Shown: one piece after another, positions 16,501-23,161 of the stretch | How positions within the stretch are numbered: the stretch's first letter is position 1 | Layout: each line of letters begins with the position of its first letter | Origin: Chitinispirillales bacterium | GTDB lineage: Bacteria; Fibrobacterota; Chitinivibrionia; Chitinivibrionales; Chitinispirillaceae | Direction: 5' to 3' | Length of the DNA: 64,000 bases | NCBI GenBank assembly: GCA_031254105.1 | Contig: JAIRVB010000021.1 | Span: 186,001-250,000 of the forward strand | Position numbers and translations under genes: made by a program | The notes under the pieces: generated by a model | Told to the model about the DNA's origin: nothing | Database searches by the model: none | Seen by the model: only the letters and a program-made list of their open reading frames with translations

Positions 16501-19040
16501 CATTTACAGTTATTACAGGCGTAAGCGGAAGCGGCAAAAGCACCGTTGCGTTTGACATTTTGTTTGCTGAGGGGCAAAGACGCTACCTGGAATCGCTTAA
16601 CGCATACGCGCGTCAATTCGTACAACCCGCTTCCTGTCCGGACGTTGACGCTATCGCCGGAGTTCCTCCGACAGTCGCCATAGAACAGCGCACAAGCAGA
16701 GGAGGACGCAAAAGCACAGCCGCCACGGTAACGGAGATTTATCATTATCTTAGATTACTTTTCGTAAAGCTCGGAACACAGCATTGCCCAACATGCGCCA
16801 TACCGATTGAAAGTCAATCGCCTGATTCCATCGCGGCTTCAATAATGAAACATTTTAAGGGACAGACAGTTGAACTACTCGCTCCGCTTGTAACCGGCCG
16901 TAAAGGTATATATAAAGATTTGGCGGCATGGGCGCTTCAGAAAGGTTTTAGTGAGTTAAGGGTTGATGGCAAAAAGCTTTCCACTGCCAGCTGGCCAAAA
17001 CTTGACCGATACAAAGAACACACAATTGAGCTTCCTGTTGGAACTTGCCAAATCAAACCCAATAATGAGAAACAGTTTCTTGAGCTTTTAAAAATCGCTT
17101 TAGAGCATGGTAACGGCAGTGTAAAATTAATGACTTACTCGCAAGAGAGGCTCTACTCCACTCACCGCACCTGCCCGCGCTGTTCACGCTCTTTCGCGGA
17201 ACTTGATCCGCGCATGTTCTCATTTAACTCAAAGCACGGTTGGTGTCCCAAATGTTTTGGTACGGGGATGGAGATTTCAGGCTTTGACGAAAACCAGACC
17301 GGAGAAGAGATATGGTGGAACGAGTGGTTTGAGGGCAGTGAGAAAACATGTTCGGGCTGTGAGGGAAAGCGTCTCAATGAGAATGCGTTATCCGTACTTT
17401 TTCGTGATATGTCAATATCAGATTATACGGCATGGACAGTTCAGGAAGCTTTGAATGAAATTAAAAAAATGAGATGGGACAAACGGGAAGAGGAGATCAG
17501 CCGCGACATTACGGCGGAACTTCTTTCGCGCCTCTCATTCTTGTGTCAAGTCGGACTTGGGTATCTTTCATTAGACAGAGCCGCCCCAACGCTCAGCGGC
17601 GGAGAAGCGCAGCGCATAAGGCTTGCGGCGCAGCTTGGCTCAAATTTGCGCGGTGTCTGTTATATACTTGATGAACCGACTATCGGGCTTCACCCGCGCG
17701 ACAACAGCATGCTTTTAAACACTCTCTTTGACCTCAAAAACAAAGGCAACACAGTTGTAGTTGTAGAACACGATGAAGAGACGATACGCCGTGCCGAACA
17801 TATTATAGACCTTGGCCCGGGTGGGGGAGCAAGAGGCGGTGAGCTTCTTGTGCAGGGGTCAATTAACAATCTTCTCAAAAATAAACGATCAATAACCGGA
17901 AAGTTTTTGCGTGAGCCTTTAGTTCATGATCAGGGAAATGTAAGAGAACATCCGGGCAAAAAAAATTGTCTGACAGTTTCAAACGCTTCGCTTCATAATC
18001 TTAAAAACATAACAGCTCATATCCCTTTAGAAAGATTTGTTTGTGTGACAGGCGTAAGCGGGAGCGGCAAAAGTACGCTTGTAAAAGATGTGTTGTATGA
18101 CAATCTTAAACTGCTCTTTTCCGGTAACAAAAAGGGAAAACAAAATCTGAACTTGCGCGGATGCGGCCAGATAGAGGGTTGGGAGATGATTGACAGGACG
18201 CTTGAGGTAGATCAACGCCCGATTGGAAAAACTCCCCGCTCCTGTCCAGCGACTTATGTGGGATTCTGGGATGAGATACGCAAACTTTTCGCGAAAACAT
18301 CTGAGGCGATGGTGCGCGGTTACACCCCGAGCCGCTTCTCCTTTAATGTTCACGGCGGCAGATGCGAAGCGTGCGAGGGTCAGGGAATGCGAAAGGTAGA
18401 AATGAGTTTTCTACCGGACGTAAATGTTTCATGTGAGGTATGCGGCGGAGCGCGGTTTAATCAGGAAACGCTCACTGTACTTTTCAAAGGTAAATCAATA
18501 GGCGACGTACTCGCAATGAGCGTGGATGAGGCTCTTCATTTTTTTGATGCTCATCCCAAAATACACTCCGCCCTGGAACTTCTGCATGATGTAGGTTTAG
18601 GATACCTTTCTCTTGGTCAGCAAAGTCCGGCTTTAAGCGGCGGAGAGGCGCAGAGGATAAAACTTGTTACCGAACTTGGCAGATCCGGACAAAAACGTAC
18701 AAGAGGGAATGTTCAAAATATCCGCACTCTTTATGTTCTTGACGAACCGACAATAGGTTTACACATGGCTGATACTGAAATGCTCATAAAAGTACTTCGC
18801 AGATTAGTTGACTCAGGCAACAGCGTTGTGGTTATTGAGCATGATCTTGACGTAATCGCGGAAGCTGATTGGGTGATAGATCTTGGCCCTGAAGGCGGTG
18901 ACGGAGGCGGCAAACTTATTGCCGAAGGCACTCCGTGGGAGCTTATTGCAAGTAAAAGAAAAATATCTCATACCGCCTGTTTTCTGGGTGATTTTCTTGA
19001 GAAACGTACTAACATAAAAGAGCTGTCAACGCTTAGATAA
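13560..19040 (+). CDS. uvrA: Double-length UvrA (two UvrA units in one chain)
   Basis: An 1826-residue protein made of two complete UvrA-like halves, so four ABC ATPase modules instead of two. Walker A motifs of the form GVSGSGKS lie near residues 42, 630, 986 and 1497. ABC signatures (LSGGE-x-QR) lie near 475, 823, 1344 and 1691. Each half has the UvrA zinc-binding segments (for example CPVCSGNGF with CPECDG, and CEACEGQGM with CEVCGG). The join is near residue 950. UvrA scans DNA for lesions and loads UvrB in nucleotide excision repair. A tandem UvrA of similar size is known from Chlamydia. Since a canonical uvrA starts at 61280, this copy may be a specialised paralogue. An MFS gene follows after 11 bases. 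Confidence 0.9.
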   Translation: MKNTKSRKIPLQNSITIQGACQNNLKNLSLELPLNKLIVVTGVSGSGKSSLAFDTVYAEGQRRYVETFSSYARQFLERMDKPRVDRIDGIPPSIAIDQTNPVRTSRSTVGTMTELNDHLKLLFARCGRLHCKQCGKEVNPESAESICRTILKDAIQNDDSGNLILITFPVNRPSNFAEQEIIDLLQSKGFSRILNKYEWGVEVALDRVAAVPKNRGRITEDLEQAIAAGNGQVWIYKVDNAGNAHSVRRFSSGLHCADCGIQYSPSTQSLFSFNSPVGACEKCRGFGRTIGIDYSLVIPDASLSLSGGAIKPFQTRSYKECQDDLEKFARRRGIQLNKPWSQLTDAQKNMVIEEEGKWEDGKWYGVKGFFDWLESRSYKMHIRVLLSRYRTYQLCPSCNGARLKPEALGWKVGPYDMHEITQLPISALVDFFETFSSKNKLDPAAQLVIDEIKSRLGYLTEVGLGYLTLDRQSRTLSGGEVQRINLTTALGTRLVNTLFVLDEPSIGLHPRDINRLISVLRKLRDAGNSLLIVEHDPDVIKAADYVIDMGPGPGALGGHIVFEGTLDLMLSDKISPTAGFINGKKSVLDNITQKKVTKDTAVIEIIGAREHNLKDVDVSIPLGRLVCVTGVSGSGKSTLIVDILHNGIAALKAKPVAQPGKHVEIKGYEKITETVLVDQSPIGKTTRSNPASYVGSLDSIRKLFAADPLSKERGYTAGTFSFNSGNGRCPVCSGNGFEHVEMQFLSDVYIRCPECDGKRFREEVLEVKISGSGDQKFSFSEILDLTVQEACDFFAGHKPIIKSLAPLRDVGLSYIKLGQPVPTLSGGEAQRLKLAGHLAKSDLRFNSKGTLFLFDEPTTGLHFQDISILLKAFRKLVDAGHSVLIIEHNVDCVRASDWVIDLGPEGGELGGTLVCAGPPEQIAKNKRSHTGQALANQFEIKKSGIDGVYTEVQVDSGNDIIIRNAREHNLKNISTNIPRNTFTVITGVSGSGKSTVAFDILFAEGQRRYLESLNAYARQFVQPASCPDVDAIAGVPPTVAIEQRTSRGGRKSTAATVTEIYHYLRLLFVKLGTQHCPTCAIPIESQSPDSIAASIMKHFKGQTVELLAPLVTGRKGIYKDLAAWALQKGFSELRVDGKKLSTASWPKLDRYKEHTIELPVGTCQIKPNNEKQFLELLKIALEHGNGSVKLMTYSQERLYSTHRTCPRCSRSFAELDPRMFSFNSKHGWCPKCFGTGMEISGFDENQTGEEIWWNEWFEGSEKTCSGCEGKRLNENALSVLFRDMSISDYTAWTVQEALNEIKKMRWDKREEEISRDITAELLSRLSFLCQVGLGYLSLDRAAPTLSGGEAQRIRLAAQLGSNLRGVCYILDEPTIGLHPRDNSMLLNTLFDLKNKGNTVVVVEHDEETIRRAEHIIDLGPGGGARGGELLVQGSINNLLKNKRSITGKFLREPLVHDQGNVREHPGKKNCLTVSNASLHNLKNITAHIPLERFVCVTGVSGSGKSTLVKDVLYDNLKLLFSGNKKGKQNLNLRGCGQIEGWEMIDRTLEVDQRPIGKTPRSCPATYVGFWDEIRKLFAKTSEAMVRGYTPSRFSFNVHGGRCEACEGQGMRKVEMSFLPDVNVSCEVCGGARFNQETLTVLFKGKSIGDVLAMSVDEALHFFDAHPKIHSALELLHDVGLGYLSLGQQSPALSGGEAQRIKLVTELGRSGQKRTRGNVQNIRTLYVLDEPTIGLHMADTEMLIKVLRRLVDSGNSVVVIEHDLDVIAEADWVIDLGPEGGDGGGKLIAEGTPWELIASKRKISHTACFLGDFLEKRTNIKELSTLR

Positions 19041-19051
19041 GTAACTAAAAA

Positions 19052-20320
19052 ATGAGATATGCAAAGCCGCGCCTGAGCCTTTTAATGTTCATACAGTTTT
19101 TTGTATCCGGCGCGACGCTTCCAATACTGAGTCTTTATCTGAAAGATCATCTTGGCTTTACGGGAGCTCAGGTCGGTTTGGTGATGGGACTATCAGCCGT
19201 AGGTTCCATTATATCTCCGGTGCTCATGACTTTTATAGCCGGCAGAATAATCTCCTCCGAAAGATTATTAGGTTTGTTGCATTTGTCAGGCGGACTATGC
19301 ATGGTGGTTTTCTCCATGCAGACAGAGTTTTATTCTGTTTTGTTTCTATATATTGTTTATAATCTTATTACTGTCCCCTGTCATTCCCTTATAACCGCAA
19401 TCACATTTCACCATATGCCTTCCGAGGGCAGTAAGTTTGGTAATATTCGGGTCTGGGGAACAATCGGCTGGATTTCGGTCGCGTGGATTTTCAGTTTCAT
19501 TGTTGTTCAGTCAGATACCTCGGTTCATAATATCAGTCAACTGCCGCTTCTGCTCGTGATATCCGCCGCCGCATCATTTATTATGAGCGTGTACAGTCTC
19601 ACCATTCCGGCAAGCTTGACACATGAACTCAAAAATCAGAAACGCGCGTTCTTTCCGGTTGACTCATTCAAAATTATGTTAAACCCGCAAGTGCTTACGC
19701 TGTCGCTAATAGTAACAGCAGTCAATTTTGTTGACCGCTTTTATTCTGTGGGCACAGCCCCATATTTAAAGCAAATCGGCTTTAGCGAAGAAAGCATCAT
19801 GCCGGCAATGAGCCTTGGACAGATACCTGAAATATTCGCGATGGGGATATTGGCTTACGTATTAAAACGCTGGGGCATGAAAAAAGTGCTTATAGCAGGA
19901 ATGTGTTTGGAGATGTTTCGCTTTGGTGCGTGCGCGTTGGGGCAAAACAGCCTGCTCGTATTTTCAAGTTTGAGCATGCATGGACTGGCGTACACTTTCA
20001 TATTCATAACCGCCCTCATAAGTCTTGACAGTTTCTGCAATAAAAATGAGCGCACCGGAGTTCATCAGCTCTTTTCTGTACTTAACGGAGGCGTTGGAGG
20101 ATTTTTGGGAAGCTTTACAGCAGGTAAAGTCGCGGATTATTTCAGCGACAGCGCCGGAACAGTATACTACGACGCTTACTGGATGGTACCGTTTCTGCTG
20201 TCAGGTTTTATTTTGGGACTTCTGGTGATATTTATTGAGGATGTGAAAAAACCTGTACCGATGGGTGAGGAGAATGCAGAAATAATAATGCAGAATGCAG
20301 AAATTAAGGAAGTCACATAG
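19052..20320 (+). CDS. MFS transporter (nucleoside/sugar symporter-like)
   Basis: A 422-residue inner-membrane protein with about twelve hydrophobic helices. The N-terminal FFVSGATLPILSLYLKDHLG, the loop SEGSKFGNIRVWGTIGWIS (with the Gly-x-x-R-x-W-G-x-x-G pattern) and the C-terminal GFLGSFTAGKVADYF resemble the NupG/LacY-like branch of the MFS. The substrate is not deducible. It follows the double uvrA by 11 bases, so it is probably co-transcribed. Odd: its last residues (ENAEIIMQNAEIKEVT) are encoded by a copy of the ATGCAGAA intergenic repeat, meaning that the repeat has been captured as a C-terminal tail. Confidence 0.85.
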   Translation: MRYAKPRLSLLMFIQFFVSGATLPILSLYLKDHLGFTGAQVGLVMGLSAVGSIISPVLMTFIAGRIISSERLLGLLHLSGGLCMVVFSMQTEFYSVLFLYIVYNLITVPCHSLITAITFHHMPSEGSKFGNIRVWGTIGWISVAWIFSFIVVQSDTSVHNISQLPLLLVISAAASFIMSVYSLTIPASLTHELKNQKRAFFPVDSFKIMLNPQVLTLSLIVTAVNFVDRFYSVGTAPYLKQIGFSEESIMPAMSLGQIPEIFAMGILAYVLKRWGMKKVLIAGMCLEMFRFGACALGQNSLLVFSSLSMHGLAYTFIFITALISLDSFCNKNERTGVHQLFSVLNGGVGGFLGSFTAGKVADYFSDSAGTVYYDAYWMVPFLLSGFILGLLVIFIEDVKKPVPMGEENAEIIMQNAEIKEVT

Positions 20321-20489
20321 AAATTATGTTCTCTATTTTTGCGGTGATGATGGATATATAAACAGTAGTCAATCTTGAAAAAATCAATTTGTTACTTCAC
20401 CAAAATCACTGCTGATATATTTACTTCTGCACTGCCATCTCTGCATTGTTTCTTATTTCTGCATTCTGCATTATTATTTCTGCGTTGTT
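20272..20489. repeat. ATGCAGAA repeat, copies 2 and 3 in inverted orientation
   Basis: Left part 20272-20306 (GAATGCAGAAATAATAATG and on) and right part about 20424-20489 (TTTCTGCATTCTGCATTATT and on) are inverted copies facing each other across about 120 bases. Each lies within the 3' end of one of two convergent transporter genes and supplies its C-terminal codons. The pair could fold as a long bidirectional hairpin. Confidence 0.75.
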
Positions 20490-21704
20490 TTTGTTAATCG
20501 TATTCAAAACCATCATCATAACAATCCCCGCAACCGCACAGCCCGAAGCTATTACAAATGCCGGAAACATGAGGTTAATATTATCCGCGGCAATATTCTT
20601 ATAATAACCTGCGATTTGCGATGAGATGATCGCTCCGCCGCCAAAGCCTATAAGCACCAATCCATAGTTGGTCGCTGCGTTTTTGGGGCCAAAGAGGTTT
20701 GCGGTCAATGTTGGAAAGTTACTTAAAAGTCCGCCGTAGAAAAATCCGATAAGGGCGATAAGAGCGTAAACCAAATAACCATTTATGCTGTTGACTAAAA
20801 GAGAAAGTACCGCTGTTCCGGAAAGAATAATGATTATTGTTTTTATTTGTCCTAACTTATCCGAAACTATACCCCAGGTAAGACGGCCAAGGGAATTGAA
20901 CATTGATATCGCAAGCACTCCGATTGTGGCTGTTGCTCCAAGGCCTTTTGCTACAGCTATAGGTTTTGCAAACCCTATAACCATGAGCCCGCCCATACAG
21001 CCAAGCAGAAAAGTAGCTGTTACTAAATAAAACTGCGGCATTTTAAGTATTTCTGCGGGTGAATAATCCTTTACTTTCTTTACTGCTGTTTTAGCGGCGG
21101 CGGCAGTTTGCGCCATGTAATTGTCGGGCGGATTTTTCATGAAAAAACTTCCTATTGTACATACGGTAAAGAAAACCGTGCTCATAATCATGAATGTTTT
21201 GGATTCTCCTATGCCTGTTCCCCCGAAGTTTTTGATCAGGCTCTCAATAATAGGAGTAAAAATAACACCCCCAAACCCCAGCGCAGATACGATTATTCCG
21301 GTGACTAATCCTTTTTTGTGCGGATACCATTTTTGCGCGCAGGCGATAGTTGTTGAGTATGTAAATCCCATCCCCGTCCCGCCCATAATACCATAAGTGA
21401 GCCACAGCAGCCAGGAATAGTTTGCGCTGACTTGTGAGGCGAAGAGGAATCCGGTACCAATAATGATACCGCCCATAAGAACGACAAACTGTGTGGAATA
21501 CTTTACGGCCAATTTACCGCCTATTATGCCGCCAACAGACAACATCGCGAGCATAAACGAAAAAGAGAGTCCTGCTGCGGCGTGATTGCCTCCAAAGATG
21601 CTCTCCGCAATACCTGTCTGAAACACGCTCCAGATATATGCTATACCAAGAGTAAGCTGTATGGATATTGCCGCGAGTACGGCGTAAAGACCTTGCTTTT
21701 TCAT
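20421..21704 (-). CDS. OFA-family MFS antiporter (oxalate/formate antiporter-like)
   Basis: A 427-residue twelve-helix membrane protein. The start MKKQGLYAVLAAISIQLTLG with IAYIWSVFQTG, the loop YGIMGGTGMGFTYSTTIACA with QKWYPHKKGLVTGI, and GRLTWGIVSDKLG match the oxalate/formate antiporter (OFA) family, which exchanges or imports small carboxylates. The exact substrate is unknown. The C-terminal tail KNNAEIIMQNAEIRNNAEMA is translated from the ATGCAGAA repeat and is not part of the family. It is convergent with the other MFS gene, 100 bases apart. No oxalate-degrading genes are nearby. Confidence 0.88.
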   Translation of the reverse strand: MKKQGLYAVLAAISIQLTLGIAYIWSVFQTGIAESIFGGNHAAAGLSFSFMLAMLSVGGIIGGKLAVKYSTQFVVLMGGIIIGTGFLFASQVSANYSWLLWLTYGIMGGTGMGFTYSTTIACAQKWYPHKKGLVTGIIVSALGFGGVIFTPIIESLIKNFGGTGIGESKTFMIMSTVFFTVCTIGSFFMKNPPDNYMAQTAAAAKTAVKKVKDYSPAEILKMPQFYLVTATFLLGCMGGLMVIGFAKPIAVAKGLGATATIGVLAISMFNSLGRLTWGIVSDKLGQIKTIIIILSGTAVLSLLVNSINGYLVYALIALIGFFYGGLLSNFPTLTANLFGPKNAATNYGLVLIGFGGGAIISSQIAGYYKNIAADNINLMFPAFVIASGCAVAGIVMMMVLNTINKNNAEIIMQNAEIRNNAEMAVQK

Positions 21705-21824
21705 AGTTTGCGCTTCACTTCTTATAAAATGAGTTTATCAATTTTGTTCGGTATTGATTTTCTAATAAACGGAGCTTGAAATTTATCGGAAATGAAAGCA
21801 AAACTTGGATCCGGTCGGCTTAGT

Positions 21825-21854
21825 AAAAAAGCCCCCATCAACGTTGATAGAGGC
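21825..21854 (-). terminator. Intrinsic terminator downstream of the minus-strand exported-protein gene
   Basis: On the minus strand GCCTCTATCAAC (21854-21843) pairs with GTTGATGGGGGC (21842-21831), with two G-U pairs, followed by six T (21830-21825). It sits 38 bases beyond the stop of the gene at 21892-22338. Confidence 0.7.
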
Positions 21855-21891
21855 CCGTCGTATCTAAGCTTTGAGTTTTAAACTCCAAGTT

Positions 21892-22338
21892 CTATAATTT
21901 TTCGACTCCTTCGCCGCGGTTCTCAAGCTTTTCGATGAATTTCTCCGGATTGCGTTTTACTCTGCCTATGCATGAGGCGCTGCATACGTAAATCCTCCGG
22001 TTATCGTAATCTACAAACTGGTTTTTCTTAAGTTTTTTGCTGACGCATACAGGGCATGTTACCTGATCGCCGGAGGCTCCCGCGGAAGCTCTTCTGGCTG
22101 GTTTCTCAGCGGCGGGAGCCACAGGAGCCGTGACAGCTTCCGGTTCCACAGCGGGTTGAAAACTCTCTGATGAGCTGCCGGAGAAATCGCTGTTAAAAGA
22201 GGATTCCGAAGATGATTCGGATCCAAAGGAGGATTCCGGAGTTGATTCAATTTCCCATGGAAACTGGGCTGCTACAAATGTGAACGCTGCCGCGCAGGTT
22301 AGGGCTAAGAAGCTTCTTGTTATAGTTTCTTTGAGCAT
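21892..22338 (-). CDS. Exported protein with a TRASH/YHS-like metal-binding domain
   Basis: A 148-residue protein. A signal peptide covers about 1-24 (LALTCAAAFTFVAA). A Ser/Glu/Phe-rich linker (about 30-62, repeats of ESSF/SESS) and a Pro/Ala linker follow. Residues 93-137 form a compact domain: VTCPVCVSKKLKKNQFVDYD, then IYVCSASCIGRV. Cys95, Cys98, Cys119 and Cys123 make the paired-Cys pattern of TRASH/YHS domains, which bind transition metals. It likely acts in the periplasm or at the surface as a metal sensor or chaperone. AAAGGAGAG precedes the ATG. It is divergent from another small exported protein, with a 252-base shared upstream region. A terminator follows. Confidence 0.7.
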   Translation of the reverse strand: MLKETITRSFLALTCAAAFTFVAAQFPWEIESTPESSFGSESSSESSFNSDFSGSSSESFQPAVEPEAVTAPVAPAAEKPARRASAGASGDQVTCPVCVSKKLKKNQFVDYDNRRIYVCSASCIGRVKRNPEKFIEKLENRGEGVEKL

Positions 22339-22590
22339 TATGCTCTCCTTTCAGTTGAGATAGTTAGAAAAATAATATAATATAACCACATTCAAGATGT
22401 TAAACATTTGTCTTGTGAGATCGAAATTGAAACAAATAATAGTAATTCCGGCTTCTACAATCATGATATATATATCGTTATCCGGCACGTAACTTGCTTC
22501 ATGTATTTTCGCACTAACAAATTTACGGGCGCGCCCCGCGTGTCCGCCACTTCTCAAAAACACTAACCTACAATATCAGGAGGCTCACGT

Positions 22591-23043
22591 ATGAAGTTAC
22601 GTACTTGCAGATTCTCACTGTTTTTCGCGTTTGTATTTGCTGTCTGTAGTTTTGCTCAAGGAGAACATGGCGATACGACAGGATCGCATGGCGGCGGGGA
22701 TGGAGGATCAAGGGACAGAGGGGGTAAGGGCAGGGAGCATAGCAAAGAGTATAAGCAGAAGTCGGGATGCGGCAGCATGATCGGATGCCTTTCTGTCGCT
22801 CATACCAGAATTATCCCTACAAATGACGGCGGAGTTGTGGTAGCCATAGGAAATAAGCTTATCAAGTTTGACCGCAACATGCGGCCCAAGGAAGAGGTGG
22901 TAATTGAGATGAGCAGAGAAGAGGTACAGATGTCAATACAGCGCATGAAGGATATTATGGATATGTGCAAGGAGATGATGCCTCGCGGGCAGGGGATGGA
23001 GAATACCATGTATGACAACTGCTGCGATGAGGAACTTTATTAA
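22591..23043 (+). CDS. Hypothetical exported protein, Gly/His-rich N-terminus
   Basis: A 150-residue protein with a signal peptide (about 1-22, cut after CSFAQ). A low-complexity Gly/His/Asp segment (23-50) and a Cys-containing SGCGSMIGCLSVAH block follow. Then comes a beta-like stretch RIIPTNDGGVVVAIGNKLIK, and a Met-rich helix (about 105-138) with RMKDIMDMCKEMM. The ending includes a Cys pair (NCCDEE). The mix of His, Met and Cys suggests metal binding, possibly functionally linked to the divergent TRASH-domain protein, but no family is recognised. AGGAGG gives a strong start. Confidence 0.7.
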   Translation: MKLRTCRFSLFFAFVFAVCSFAQGEHGDTTGSHGGGDGGSRDRGGKGREHSKEYKQKSGCGSMIGCLSVAHTRIIPTNDGGVVVAIGNKLIKFDRNMRPKEEVVIEMSREEVQMSIQRMKDIMDMCKEMMPRGQGMENTMYDNCCDEELY

Positions 23044-23118
23044 TACAGAAATAATAATGCGGAATGCGGAAATGATTGGATTAGATGTTTTATTTCTGCA
23101 TTCTGATCTGCATTGCGG
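23043..23118. repeat. ATGCAGAA palindromic repeat, copy 4
   Basis: Left arm ATACAGAAATAATAATGCGG and right arm TTATTTCTGCATTCTGATCT around an AT-rich loop. It lies between the small exported-protein gene, which ends at its first bases, and the GH65 gene. Confidence 0.7.
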
Positions 23119-23161
23119 TTCAATAAACACGGTCTTCATTATTATTTGAAAATGAGGCTGT

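Noticed and set aside
16263-16745. Minus-strand frames inside the double-length uvrA
   Set aside because: They are shadows of a gene with four complete ATPase modules.
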